Position numbers and translations under genes: made by a program
The notes under the pieces: model-generated
Told to the model about the DNA's origin: nothing
Database searches by the model: none
The model's input: the letters and a program-made list of their open reading frames with translations, nothing else
Part shown: in pieces, positions 33,901 through 46,890 of the stretch
Layout: each line of letters begins with the position of its first letter
How positions within the stretch are numbered: position 1 is the stretch's first letter
Source: Nilaparvata lugens
Lineage: Eukaryota; Arthropoda; Insecta; Hemiptera; Delphacidae
Length of the DNA stretch: 64,000 nt
Assembly (NCBI RefSeq): GCF_014356525.2
Contig: NC_052518.1
Location: 96,910,932-96,974,931, forward strand
Direction of reading: 5' to 3'

Positions 33901-34000
33901 NNNNNNNNNNNNNNNNNNNNNNNNNNNNNNNNNNNNNNNNNNNNNNNNNNNNNNNNNNNNNNNNNNNNNNNNNNNNNNNNNNNNNNNNNNNNNNNNNNNN
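33901..34000. other. Assembly gap (100 N)
   Basis: Run of exactly 100 N, a conventional gap of unknown size. The sequences on its two sides (a minus-strand LINE and a plus-strand LINE inside a P-type element) need not be neighbours. Confidence 1.
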
Positions 34001-35749
34001 TTATGATGAGTGTACGTCCCCTGAGTCTTTTAATAAATCAATAATATTTCCCTTACATAAAAGGCGACACCAAGAATCCTAATAACTATAGAGCCATATC
34101 GTTCACAAATTCCGTTTATAAAGTATTTGTAGGAATACTATTAAAAAGATTGGAGGATTGGGTTAGAATGAGAAAAATTATCTCCGAGAATCAGGCGGGT
34201 TTTAGAGTAGGGTATTCTGCCGTAGATAACATTTTTGTCCTGCATAGCTTGATAAAATATTTCACTACTGTACAGCGTAAAAAATATACTGTTTTTTCAT
34301 TGACTTCCAAGCTGCTTATGACTTATAGACAGAGAAGCACTGTTCTATACACTTCTTGAGATAGGAATCTCCAGTAAATTCGTAGGAATGATTAGAGCTT
34401 TATATAGAAACGCGTCCTCCTCTGTATGGTGTGAAAACGGGTTAACAAGGAGTATTAGATTTGAGAGCGGATTAAAACAGGGCTGCCTACTCTCTCCAAT
34501 TTTGTTCTCGATTTTCACGCATGATATTTGTGAATGTGTAGGTGGAGGATTGAGGGTGGGGAACTCTAAAATTAATTCCCTTCTTTATGCAGATGATTTA
34601 GTGATATTTTCTGATAATATTAGGGAGTTACAAAGTATGATAAATAGGCTGCAACAGTACTGTTTTCGATGGAACTTAGTATTAAACAAAGATAAATCTA
34701 AGATTATGGTTTTTAGGAAAGGAGATAGATTAAGTCGAAATTAAAAATGGTACTATGGTGAGGATCCCATTCAAATTGTAAATGAGTATAAATATCTAGG
34801 GGTTACGTTCACTCCCACTTTGTCCCTCAGCAAACATTTTTCAAGTAAGCTAACATCAACAAGATACGATATTAATAGTTTATGGCGGAAGTTTATAGGC
34901 AGCGAAGATGTACCGTTATCCACTAAATGGCAAGTTTTCGAGACAGTGAGTAGAACAACTATCACGTATGCTGGTCAGGTGTAGGGGTATTAACGTAGGG
35001 AGGATGTAGAATGTTCCAATAGATTTTTCATGAAACGAATGTTCGGGTTACCGCAGAATACGCCCAACTATATTCTATATTTAGAAAGCGGGAGGGATAT
35101 TATGTGGCTACAGACCCTAAAAATCCATTTCAAATACATATTGAAAGCACTTGCATTACCTGACCATAGATTCCCTAAAATATTAACAAGCTTAGTGGTA
35201 CAGAGTAATAGTGGCTGGTGTAGTGAATGGAAACAATTATTTAATCAATTTAATGTGGGATGGGTGGACCCTATAACTCAGCCAAATCGTTGGGAGATGA
35301 CATGCGACAATATAATTGATAAAATTCGCCGTAATGTACTGGGAACTTGGTGGGAGAAAGCTTCAAATTTTCAGTTTCATCAAATATATTATACGTTAAG
35401 AACCAATAACGCAGTTATGAAAGATTATTTAAACGACTCAAATAAAAGAAGGATGATTAGCATAATTTTCAGAGCGAGAGGATCATTATTACCCTTGAAT
35501 TTTAGAGTAGATAGGGGGGAACAGCTATATTTGTTCACTATGTAATAGTCAAGAAATTAAAGACATTTATCATTTTATAGGAAAATGTAAGGTGCTATCA
35601 GAGTACCGAGTAAAATGGTTTGGAAGCTCGGTGATAACGGATGAAATGGTCCAAGAGTATTTAAATGGTAAAAACTGGAAAGGTCTAGCGGGATATGTGA
35701 ATGTAAAATTGAGATATAGAAAGCTCCTTGTGGATGAATTTAATTTCTA
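34001..35749 (+). pseudogene. RT of the nested LINE, copy 1
   Basis: Same protein as on the minus strand at 54830-56911. Blocks: ENQAGFRVGYSAVDNIF, a frameshift near 34280-34320, FESGLKQGCLLSPILFSIF, catalytic YADDLVIFSD, a stop at 34742-34744, EYKYLGVTFTPTLS, another break near 34983, and a C-terminal domain at 35030-35545. That is followed by a zinc-knuckle-like CSLCN..H..C in the next frame. More damaged than the other copy. Confidence 0.8.
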
Positions 35750-36439
35750 AAAATAGCTGTACTCTAATAATACTTGTGGATTATAGAAAATAAATATGTC
35801 ATTGTAAATATTGTTCCCAAACCGAAAACTGTACATATAGCTCTGGACATGTATGATTGAGTTCATCGGTTTAATTGAAGATGATTATTTATTGTTCAAA
35901 TGAGTTCAAATTATCATTGTATCACTTCATTTCATAAAGAATTATTTATATGTTCAATTAATAAGTAAGAATAATTTACTTTGTATCAATGTGTAGTTCA
36001 TCTCTAGGCCTATAATAATGATTCAGGTTTCTCAAATGAACTGAAAATGATAAGACTCCAAGCATAGACGGACTACTGTGCTATGAGTGACTAATATTTA
36101 GTGCTAACTTCCCAGTTGCCTTATAAAGTTTATTGAGTGCTATCGCATGACATTGTGCAGCCCGTTCACTCTGTAGCCTACTGTGAGAACATTGACAAAA
36201 ACTAGAAGATAAGGATGAGATATAGATTAAATAACTATCAACTCCGGCTGACGGCTTTGGCTATGCCTAAGAATTTTCGGATTATTATGAACTGTGGTAT
36301 TGATTGGTGACGAATGATATTGTATTTAATTTGATATTATTTTGTATTGTTTTTTGAAGTGAAAAATAAATTCTTCATCTATCTATCTATCTATCCTACA
36401 TAGACTCCTTGCCATCACAACCTGAACTTTTGAGTGTGG

Positions 36440-36721
36440 TTAAAGAATTTGGTCTTCTCTTTTGTCATACACTACACGTGAATCTATACTCATCTCATCA
36501 AAGCTCAAGATAGTCAATTTCTCGATTGTCTCCTTAGCTTTCAATTTTGCTGTCATGAATGTGAGAACTTCTTTTAGAAGTCCTGGAAGACATTTAATAT
36601 TCCTTGTCAACATTGATAAAGTTAACAATACTGGTAATGGTAAGTTCATTTTTAATTTTAGAAAATTGTATGCTCTCCTAGATAAAGAACAAAGTGTTAA
36701 TGCTGGAACAATATCACTCAC
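36440..36721 (-). pseudogene. P-element-like transposase fragment, copy 1
   Basis: Contains SLSRRAYNFLK, LPLPVLLTLSMLTRNI, PGLLKEVL and LTILSFDEMSI, followed by YDKREDQIL. This is the start of the RNase-H-like catalytic region of P-element/THAP9-type transposases; the Asp of LSFDEMSI is the likely first catalytic residue. A stop follows DQIL. It differs from copy 2 by very few residues. Confidence 0.8.
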
Positions 36722-37439
36722 AAGTCAGTATCAGAAGTCAGTATCTGTTGGAAAAAACGGGATTGTGTTCCTTGTATGTTATTAAACAAAGCATATAACT
36801 TAGGTAATTCATTTTCTAACGCAGCACCGATGATAAATTGATGTAAGGTATGTAGAAGTATGATAAATCAGGCACCAGAATACTGAGTGTAATTCATGGA
36901 AACGTACGTAAAATTATTTATTTTTTTATTTATACGTGGATACAATAACAAATCATATAAATATGATTGGGAAGGAACAACAGGCTTGGCCCAAAACTAT
37001 TCCATTCCCAAATTTTGATTACATGTCCAAAAAATAGGTTATGTTTCTTCTGTAAGGAGTTCAAGCTCAACTTTCGTCCAAAAATAAATATGAGATGCAA
37101 ATTTTAAATTTAGAAAAATTAAAACACCAAATTATAGTTAAATATCACACTTAATTATCACTGCACATTGAATTAATTAAGTTATTTTATGAATTTTGAA
37201 GCCAAAAATACACACAAATTCTCACTAAGAACAGCATTAAACCATGAAGACATATATTTTCTTCTTCTTCTTCTTCTTCTTCTTCTTCTTCTTCTTGTAA
37301 GTGTGTGCCAAGTTTTTTCGTGATCGGATATAGCATGTAAAATCTAGGGGCGCAGCTCATACATTCATACCGGCTCAACTCAACAAATTCTGAGCGCAAT
37401 CGGTAGAACCGGTTTTTCTATTTCCTTCTCCAGTTTCTC

Positions 37440-38371
37440 ACTCGGCTATCGGTCTGATGGGATTCGATCATTTGCGACAAAATTCAAAACTTTTCTACCA
37501 AATGGGATTCGTCTTTTTGCGACAAACTACAAAACTTTTCGACCTAATAGGATTCGACCATTTGCGACGAACAGCAACATTTTTCTATCAAATGGGATTC
37601 GACTGTATGAGAATCGGTCAGATGGGAAAATCAAATTTTCGACCTTTTCGACAGTTGAGATTTTCGGCCAAATGAGATTACTATTAAAACTTTTCGATCA
37701 TTTGGGATTCGACCATTTGGGAAAGTACAAGTTTCAATTCTACCATTTGGGATTCTTCAATTTTCGATCTTTTGCAACAAAATAATAATTTCGGCCAAAT
37801 GGGAATCGGTCATTTGACATGCCACTAAAACTTGAACTTTCCCAAATGGTCGAATCCCAAATGATCGAAAAGTTTCAATAGTAATCTCATTTGGCCGAAA
37901 ATCTCAACTGTCGCAAAAGGTCGAAAATTTGATTTTCCCATCTGACCGATTCTCAAGCAGTCGAATCCCATTTGATAGAAAAATGTTGTAGTTTGTCGCA
38001 AATGATCGAATCTCATCGGCTAGATAGGATTCGACCATATGGGAAAGTATACTTTCGACTATTTGCGACAAACTACAAAACTCTTCTACCTAATAGGATT
38101 CGACCATTTGCGACGAACTACAACATTTTTCTATCAAATGGGATTCGACTGTTTGAGAATCGGTCAGATGGGAAAATCAAATTTTCGACCTTTTGCGACA
38201 GCTGAGATTTTCGGCCAAATGGGATTACTATTAAAACTTTTCGATCATTTGGGATTCGACCATTTGGGAAAGTACAAGTTTCAATTCTACCATTTGGGAT
38301 TCTTCAATTTTCGATCTTTTGCGACAAAATAATAATTTCGGCCAAATGGGAATCGGTCATTTGGCATGCCA
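37440..38371. repeat. Subterminal repeat array of the P-type element, copy 1
   Basis: Many variants of a short unit such as ATTTGGGATTCGACCATTTG and TTGCGACAAA, with internal inversions (around 37815-37860 and 38005-38040). Every frame gives low-complexity translations such as MGFDHLRQT. Matches the array at 52197-53130 in reverse. Confidence 0.85.
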
Positions 38372-40396
38372 CCCTTCTAATATGTTTCTGTAATACAGGT
38401 GAATCGCCTGTAAATTGTTTCACATTAGTAGAATTTTATGGAACAAACAATAATTGTAATCTCAACTTGAAACAGGAAAGTGACCTGTAGTACAGGTCCT
38501 GTAAGTTTCATGAAATATGCCCCTGAGTTTATTATAACTGAAATTATCTACGAAAAAACTCACCAAAATAACTAAATAGATCTAGTTTTTAGAGTAATAG
38601 AATGCGTAGATATGCAGAATGCCGAATTATTCATTTGTATTTTCATTCATTTACATTATTCTTCACAATATGTAAAGAATTTCTGCATAATCCGCATACG
38701 CAATTCAATATCAACATATTCAATACCATATACCATTTCACAAATCCAAGATCAATTAACAAAAAACAAATTCAAAAAATACATGAGACACTTAATAATT
38801 TTAGTAACTGTGATAAGACTACAGGGTTTTGAATCCAACCAATTTGGATCTAACTTAGTATCTTGAGTCTGGATAAGTTGAATCCGAGGAAGGAAAGCAG
38901 TAAAAAAGTCATTCATCGGAATACACGTGAACCTAATAATATGCTTTATTTGTCAAATACTTCAAGTTATTCTTCGAGAATTGAGATTTGGAATTTAAAC
39001 TTTAGTTTCGTCGTTTGGAAGTTTGTTGAAGAATTACTAGCTATAAATTTAAATTTGAATATTATGATGATAAATATATTCGGTGTAAAAATAAAACTTC
39101 ACTCAAAGAGCACAAACAAGGATCTCTGCTTTGGTGTTGTATGTAAATTTTGGTAACTTGGAATATTCGCGGCTAACTATTTACATAATCTTGATGAAAA
39201 TTACTCGTATCTTTTCTCACAAATTCCAACTTTCTTATAAATAAAGATAGAAAGATTCTGTTTCCGGATTTGAATCCAGCACTCCCAAAACCTAAAAGCC
39301 GTAATCAGATTTCCGAAAATACCCGAGAATAAGTTAGTTTGGAGGAAGTTAAGTGAGTCTCTAGAGCAAGGTCTCACGTAGCGTTTCGTTATCGTTGAGC
39401 CCACTTCCATGCAGTTTATGCCTAAATGTAAACAATCAACGAAATGTTTTAAGAATCGGTCTATAAGCTAGTGCAGCTCGTCGTGTTCCTGTGATATTGC
39501 AAATATTGCCAAAATGAAATAAAGTTTTCTCTGTCTGTACTTGTGTTACCTGACGTTGGTGAGCTGAAGGCCTCTCTGGGAAGCCCAACTGACCCAACTC
39601 ATGAAAACTACTGCGTAGATTGGTAGTAAACAACTGTGGCCTTGATTCACACAATACACCACCACTGGACCACACATGATGTCTGAGCTGAGCTTGCATC
39701 TACACGTCTGGCTATAATTGCCAAATAATCACCACTATTATAAATATCAATTGTTATATTACGTATATAATTCTTATATTACAATATTGTATAATGATGT
39801 TTCATTAATTTTTTTCTATTCCGTTGAAGAATATGATTGAAATGTAATGGTAAATATAAAGGTAATGGGAAATATAACCAAGGTGTTCACATCGAAAACA
39901 CTGCCATTCTAAACATGAGTATTATTCATAGATCTGTAGCCAATGAACTCAGAATCTGGAACCACGTATAGTATACGATCTTTATCGTCTCAGTACATCA
40001 TAGAATACACAATCTAGTTTTAAAACAGTATAGAAGTTTTCTCTGGTACAAGCATCAACTCAAAATTTTCTTTATCGAGTTATTTACTCTCATACATATC
40101 AAAAGATAGGAAACCCTGCTCTTTCCAATGATAAAACATATTAAGTCGTATGGCGTTTGATAACGAAGCTATCAACATTTTTCATTTGTCACTAATCCTT
40201 GCCTTCAATGTTCAAGTCAATACAGTCACTAGATAACTTCTTAATTCATTCGGAACTGCGATGTATATAACTTGATCATAATGTTTTATACAACTTCTTT
40301 CAGTGTTATCTTTTCTGTTGTTGATTGATTGATTTCCTGAGAGTTATTCTAATTTGACCAAAAACTCAAATGCAATATTCTCAAAACTAGTTTTTA
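38372..40396. other. Unassigned sequence between elements
   Basis: No recognised gene. A GC-richer part at 39460-39715 has AATAAA and, on the minus strand, an open frame of about 85 codons ending near a CAG/GTAACA donor-like site (39550). It could be a retroelement LTR, a UTR or an exon; I cannot decide. Confidence 0.35.
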
Positions 40397-41789
40397 CTTT
40401 CCTTGCCCTACTACCATAGGTAAGGAAAGTATTGCTTTCCAAAAAAAATTAAGGTACCCCAATTTCAAGTTTTCTATACGTTTCAAGGTCCCCTGAGTCC
40501 AAAAACATGATTTTTGGGTATTGGTCTGTGTGTGTGTATGTGTGTATGTGTGTATGTGTGTGTGTGTGTGTGTATGTCTGTGAACACGATAACTCCATTC
40601 CTAATTAACCGATCGACTTGAAATTAAACTTAAGGTCCCTATACCATGAGGACCCGACAATAAGAAATTCAATAAAATTCAATTCAAGATGGCGGACAAA
40701 ATGGCGGATAATTACTAAAAAACCATGTTTTTTACGTTTTTCTCGAAAATGGCTCTAACGATTTTCTTCAAATTTATATCATGGATAGCTATTTATAAGC
40801 CCTATCAACTAGCATAAGTCTCATTTCTGGGAAAATTTCAGGAGCTCCGTAATATTCTTGAGAAAAATGGCGGAAAATGACTAAAAAACCATGTTTTTCA
40901 CGGTTTTCTCGAAAACGGCTCCAACGATTTTCTTCAAATTTATACCATGGATAGCTATTTTTAAGCCCTATCAACTGGCATAAGTTTCATTCCTGGGAAA
41001 ATTTTAGGAGCTCCGTAATATTCTTGAGAAAAATGGCGGATAATGACTAAAAATCCATGTTTTTCACCGTTTTCTCTAAAACTGCTCTAACGATTTACTT
41101 CAAATTCATACCATGGATAGATATTCATAAGCACTATCAACTGGCATGAGTCTCATTTCTGGGAAAATTCCATGAGCTCCGTAATATTCTTGAGAAAAAT
41201 GGCGGATAATGACCAAAAACCAGGTTTTTCACGGTTTTCTCGAAAACGGCTCTAACGATTTTCTTCAAATTCAAGCCATGGGTAGCTATTCATAAGTCCT
41301 ATCAAATGACATGAGTTTTTTCCTTGGAAAATTGCAGGAGTCCGTAATATTCTTGAGAAAAATAGCGGATAATTACTAAAAAACCATGTTTTTCACGATT
41401 TTTTCAAAATAACTTGACCGATTTTTTTCAAATTCATACTCTGTATAGTTATTTATCAGCTCTATTAACTGGCATGAGTCTCCTTTCTGGGAAACTGATG
41501 GGGGGTCCACCCCATCCTTGAGAAATGGACTTTGTAACCTCCTTCTCGTGCATGAGGTAGGTAGGTAGAGCAGTTCATAAAAAGAACACATAGTCGAGAT
41601 ATTTCATCTGTAGAACAGCTGTTTTGACGACTTTAAAAAAATGACGACTAAAAAAATCATTGAATTTCACAATTTACACAAAGGAAAAAGTACTCTGAAA
41701 ACAATTATATATACACATATACAAAAGTCTGATCGTAGTTTCGAATATGAGCAAGGAAAGTTGTGTGAGTGTACCACACCAGATTTTTT
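40397..41789 (+). repeat. 1.4 kb dispersed repeat, unit 1
   Basis: Starts CTTTCCTTGCCCTACTACC, whose end pairs with GGTAAGGAAAG to form a short hairpin. It contains a TG microsatellite (about 40528-40573) and about five internal subrepeats of about 185 bp built on AAAATGGCGGATAATGAC, TTTTTCACGGTTTTCTCG and GAGCTCCGTAATATTCTTG. It ends GTGAGTGTACCACACCAG. No coding function is recognised. I associate this family with planthoppers. Confidence 0.8.
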
Positions 41790-42360
41790 GAAGTTGGAGA
41801 CTTTTACTTGTATATACTACAAACAATATTATATATAAAATCGTGAGCATGCACTCAATTCTCTGTCAGCAGGACGAACATAGAGCACTTTGACCGCAAA
41901 GATAGCAAAACATTGTTTCCACTTGAATCATACTTTCTTCTGTTTCTGTATATTTCTCGCACTGCTTGCCTTATCCGTCTCTCATGACCCCCCCCCCCCC
42001 TCTTGAGGCCATAGCTGACCACCTGTGGAATAAATTATCAGTTAGTGGAATGAAAACAGCTTCTGATTCGAAGGGTAAATGTGAACCGAGTGTGAAGCAG
42101 AGAGATGGAGAGACAGTTTAACCAGGCGTTCTGAAAAATTACGTTTTGGATAGATTTTTTTTCAAATAATTCAACTTATCTAAAAGGAAACCTGAAAAGG
42201 AACCTACACAATTTTCGCTCAATGTGAACACAAATTACTTCAAACTCCACCAATTTGAATAATCACTTCTGTCTCTACTACAGTGATATTTGCTTCAAAT
42301 TGACTAAACTGGTTCAATGGGAATAGTTTATGTTGGTAATGAATGTTGAAAGTTCATTAT

Positions 42361-43749
42361 TACTTTCCTTGCCCTACTACCATAGGTAAGGAAAGTATTG
42401 CTTTCCAAAAAAAATTAAGGTACCCCAATTTCAAGTTTTCTATGCGTTTCAAGGTCCCCTGAGTCCAAAAACATGATTTTTGGGTATTGGTCTGTGTGTG
42501 TGTATGTGTGTATGTGTGTGTGTGTGTGTATGTCTGTGAACACGATAACTCCATTCCTAATTAACCGATCGACTTGAAATTTTAAACTTAAGGTCCCTAT
42601 ACCATGAGGACCCGACAATAAGAAATTCAATAAAATTCAATTCAAGATGGCGGACAAAATGGCGGATAATTACTAAAAAACCATGTTTTTTACGTTTTTC
42701 TCGAAAATGGCTCTTACGATTTTCTTCAAATTTATATCATGGATAGCTATTTATAAGCCCTATCAACTAGCATAAGTCTCATTTCTGGGAAAATTTCAGG
42801 AGCTCCGTAATATTCTTGAGAAAAATGGCGGAAAATGACTAAAAAACCATGTTTGTCACGGTTTTCTCGAAAACGGCTCCAACGATTTTCTTCAAATTTA
42901 TACCATGGATAGCTATTTTTAAGCCCTATCAACTGGCATAAGTTTCATTCCTGGGAAAATTTTAGGAGCTCCGTAATATTCTTGAGAAAAATGGCGGATA
43001 ATGACTAAAAATCCATGTTTTTCACCGTTTTCTCTAAAACTGCTCTAACGATTTACTTCAAATTCATACCATGGATAGATATTCATAAGCACTATCAACT
43101 GGCATGAGTCTCATTTCTGGGAAAATTCCATGAGCTCCGTAATATTCTTGAGAAAAATGGCGGATAATGACCAAAAACCAGGTTTTTCACGGTTTTCTCG
43201 AAAACGGCTCTAACGATTTTCTTCAAATTCAAGCCATGGGTAGCTATTCATAAGTCCTATCAAATGACATGAGTTTTTTCCTTGGAAAATTGCAGGAGTC
43301 CGTAATATTCTTGAGAAAAATGGCGGATAATTACTAAAAAACCATGTTTTTCACGATTTTTTCAAAATAACTTGACCGATTTTTTTCAAATTCATACTCT
43401 GTATAGTTATTTATCAGCTCTATTAACTGGCATGACTCTCCTTTCTGGGAAACTAATGGGGGGTCCACCCCATCCTTGAGAAATGGACTTTGTAACCTCC
43501 TTCTCGTGCATGAGGTAGGTAGGTAGAGCAGTTCATAAAAAGAACACATAGCCGAGATATTTCATCTGTAGAACAGCTGTTTTGACGACTTTAAAAAAAT
43601 GACGACTAAAAAAATCATTGAATTTCACAATTTACACAAAGAAAAAGTACTCTGAAAACAATTATATATACACATATACTGACAGAAGTCTGATCGTAGT
43701 TTCAAATATGAGCAAGGAAAGTTGTGTGAGTGTACCACACCAGTTTTTT
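42361..43749 (+). repeat. 1.4 kb dispersed repeat, unit 2
   Basis: Near-identical direct copy of 40397-41789, offset by about 1960 bp, with the same subrepeat order and the same end. It has a few substitutions and a shorter TG tract. The 570 bp between units (41790-42360) are unique and include a run of 12 C near 41990. Confidence 0.85.
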
Positions 43750-44413
43750 TTTATTTATTAATCTTTCATTCATGAGCTCCGTAATATTCTTGAGAAAAAT
43801 GGCGGATAGTGACTAAAAAACCATGTTTTTCACGGTTTTCTCGAAAACGGCAATAACGATTTTCTTCAAATTTATACCATGGATAGCTATTCATAAGCCC
43901 TATCAAATGACATGAGTTTTTTTTTGGAAAATTGCAGGAGCTCCGTAATATTCTTGAGAAAAATGGAGGATAATTGCTAAAAAACCATATTTTTCACAAT
44001 TTTCTCAAAAATAACTTGATCGATTTTTTTTTAAATTCATACCCTGTATAGTTATTTATCAGCTCTATCAACTGGCATAAGTCTCCTTTCTGGGAAACCG
44101 GAGGGTCCACCCCATCCTTGGGAAATGGACTTAGTAACCTCCTTCTCGTGCATGAGGTAGGTAGGTAGCGCAGTTCATAAAAAGAACACATAGTCGAGAT
44201 ATTTCATCTGTAGAACAACTGTTTTGACGACTTTAAAAAAATGACGACCGAAAAAAATAAACGAATTTTAAAATTCACACAAAGAAAAAGTACTCTGAAA
44301 ACAATTATATATACACATATACTGACAGAAGTCTGATCGTAGTTTCAAATATGAGCAAGGAAAGTTGTGATTGTACCACACCAGTTTTTTTTTATTTATT
44401 AATCTTTCATTCA
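43750..44413 (+). repeat. 1.4 kb repeat, truncated third unit
   Basis: Only the last subrepeats and the 3' end are present. The sequence TTTTTTTTATTTATTAATC followed by TTTCATTCAT occurs right after unit 2 (43745-43773) and again after this unit (44382-44413), so this third copy arose by tandem duplication of the 3' part. Confidence 0.75.
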
Positions 44414-44660
44414 TAGAATATTTGACATGGTATTAGGTGGAAGGAGAGAGTGAGTTTTGTACAGTTTTCTTAACTGCAGTCAGAACCAACAGTGAGATTA
44501 TTACTCTCAACGGTCAGCTTTCCATAATGAGTAGCATCAACGCTCCCTATTCAAACCATGCTGACAGTTTATAAGAGGATCTCACAAGTCACAACCAGCG
44601 AGTATATAGAGTTACATTGCACACTCTGGTCACAACGCTTTTCGATTCAATGCTCTAGAA

Positions 44661-44853
44661 CAGGGCTCTCCAACCTACGGCCCTACGGAAAGATTTTGAC
44701 CGGCCCGTCGAGAGTTACTGCAACACCCCCCAAATCACCTGTCGTGTGTGTGTCCCCACAAGTCAAATTCCACGTACATCCTTGTTATTGGCCCTCTAAG
44801 CCTCCCAAGAATTAACAATGTGGCCCGTGGATAAAAAAGGTTGGAGAGCCCTG
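44661..44853. mobile_element. Small non-autonomous hAT element
   Basis: The ends CAGGGCTCTCCAACCT and AGGTTGGAGAGCCCTG are perfect inverted repeats, of the type seen in hAT (Charlie-like) elements. They are flanked by 8-bp near-duplicates CTCTAGAA (44653-44660) and CTTTAGAA (44854-44861). Internal CTACGGCCC and GTGGCCCGTGG are also typical. No transposase. Confidence 0.9.
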
Positions 44854-44887
44854 CTTTAGAATTTCCACAGTTCTCGTGCATATTACT

Positions 44888-46251
44888 CTATAGTGAGGTC
44901 CAAGTTATAATGGCAGTGAAGAAAGATAGAACAACGTTGCCGATCCTCTGTCTTGTCAATGTCTTCTATAGACGATAGCTGATACAGGTTTATTGATGTG
45001 ATAGTAATATTAGCTGTTCATTCTCGTTTTCAATAGACAATTATATTTTATTAACAGATACATGCTGGGATTATGAAGACAAAGAACTCTTCATATTTGC
45101 TTAACCAACCATTTTTTTACATCGGGTGATAACTGATTCTTCTTAGGCCTCCAAGGCAGTTCAAAAGTAATATGTATGAACTCTGTGATAGTTCATTCTC
45201 GTTTTCAATAGACAATTATATTTTATTAACAGATACATGCTGGGATTATGAAGACAAAGAACTCTTCATATTGCTTAACCAACCATTTTTTTACATCGGG
45301 TGATAACTGATTCTTCTTAGGCCTCCAAGGCAGTTCAAAAGTAATATGTATGAACTCTGTGATAGTTCATTCTCGTTTTCAATAGACAATTATATTTTAT
45401 TAACAGATACATGCTGGGATTATGAAGACAAAGAACTCTTCATATTTGCTTAACCAACCATTTTTTACATCGGGTGATAACTGATTCTTCTTAGGCCTCC
45501 AAGGCAGTTCAAAAGTAATATGTATGAACTCTGTGATAGTTCATTCTCGTTTTCAATAGACAATTATATTTTATTAACAGATACATGCTGGGATTATGAA
45601 GACAAAGAACTCTTCATATTTGCTTAACCAACCATTTTTTTACATCGGGTGATAACTGATTCTTCTTAGGCCTCCAAGGCAGTTCAAAAGTAATATGTAT
45701 GAACTCTGTGATAGTTCATTCTCGTTTTCAATAGACAATTATATTTTATTAACAGATACATGCTGGGATTATGAAGACAAAGAACTCTTCATATTTGCTT
45801 AACCAACCATTTTTTTACATCGGGTGATAACTGATTCTTCTTAGGCCTCCAAGGCAGTTCAAAAGTAATATGTATGAAAAATATTGAGGACAATATTAAC
45901 TTTTTCAATAGACAATTATATTTTACTAAGCAAGAAATTATATTTTCCAATAATTTAATAATGAATTTTCATTATTAAGATGAAATATTTTATTAATTAA
46001 TAATTAATTCTACATTGTTAAAAGACAATCTGGCAACAGAGCAGCGCGAGAGAGATAGCGCTATCCGCTTTGTTGAATGATAGACAAGGATAGCAATACC
46101 ATTGCTAAACAAACAACGCCATGATCATTTGGACTGTTGTATAAATTAGAATATTGGAACCGTTTTGGGCTTATAAGCCTGTGGTACTTTTCTGTAAGTT
46201 GTGTAATTCTGAATGTTTAAATAAATAAATGATAACGTGGACCTCACTATA
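44888..46251. mobile_element. TIR element containing a satellite array
   Basis: CTATAGTGAGGTCCAAGTTA near 44891 mirrors TAACGTGGACCTCACTATAG near 46233-46252. The interior holds the 175-bp tandem array (45017-45880) and a right part with GAGAGATAGCGCTATCC. No coding region. TA dinucleotides at both ends would fit a Tc1/mariner-like insertion, but this is unproven. Confidence 0.65.
45017..45880. repeat. 174-175-bp tandem repeat, five copies
   Basis: Monomers start at 45017, 45192, 45366, 45540 and 45715 (TTCATTCTCGTTTTCAATAG) and are almost identical, differing mainly in T- or A-run length. Recent amplification inside the TIR element. Confidence 0.95.
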
Positions 46252-46310
46252 GCATGTGTCATTCTAATTCTTTTGGAGAAAGGTAGATCAACAATTATGC
46301 TAACCGTCTC

Positions 46311-46430
46311 CTCTCACTACTAGCACTCTCTCACTCACACTCACTCACTTACCAGTCATACTCTCTCCCTCACTCACTCTTCCATTAATACCCAGTAATA
46401 CTCTCTCACTAACTCACTCTCTTCTAAATA
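46311..46430. repeat. CTCA/CTCT-rich low-complexity tract
   Basis: Imperfect ACTC and CTCT units alternating with short AT-rich words. Confidence 0.7.
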
Positions 46431-46553
46431 GGTTCTGTTCAAGAAATAAAATATCCTACACTTATCAACTGATGAAAGGATCAACTATTTTAATCATTTG
46501 ATATTTTTTCTAGTTCAATTTTCCCATTTGATAATGAACTTTGATTTGCTTAT

Positions 46554-46890
46554 GCCGTGCGTCAGTTATCAATAGTTTGTCATGATTATCAAAAATTATG
46601 AAGACCTGTAATCAATTGATATAAAATATATAGATCATTGATATCGCTAAAGTTTAAGCCATGCGTCAGTTATCAATAGTTTGTCGTGATTATGAAAAAT
46701 TATAGAGACTTGAAATCAATTAACAAAGAAGATATAGATTATTGTTATCATTAGAGTTAAAGCCGTACGTCAGTTATCAATAGTTTGCCGTAATTATGAA
46801 AAATTATAAAGACTTGAAATCAATTGACAAAGAGTATAATTATTGAGTATAAAGAGTATAGATTATTGCTATCACTAAAGTTTAACGAAT
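46554..46890. repeat. Tandem repeat of about 103 bp, three copies
   Basis: Starts near 46554, 46657 and 46760 at GCGTCAGTTATCAATAGTTT or a close variant. Copies diverge by several percent, and the last is broken by a short internal duplication near 46835-46860. Confidence 0.8.

Larger units (their letters stand above)
34001..38371 (-). mobile_element. P-type transposon, copy 1 (partial), with nested LINE
   Basis: Near-identical inverted counterpart of 52197-56560. From the gap: nested LINE on the plus strand (34001-36395), transposase fragment on the minus strand (36440-36721), non-coding part with a (TTC)n tract (37255-37297), and a subterminal array ending ATGCCACC at 38371. The rest of the element would lie beyond the gap. 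Confidence 0.75.

Noticed and set aside
37187..37399. Glu-rich small protein (and its mirror at 53187-53426)
   Set aside because: It is a GAA/TTC microsatellite translated within the P-type element; its length differs between copies.
37440..38371. CRISPR-like array because of many short repeats
   Set aside because: Repeat spacing is irregular, units are inverted relative to one another, and the genome is eukaryotic; these are transposon subterminal repeats.
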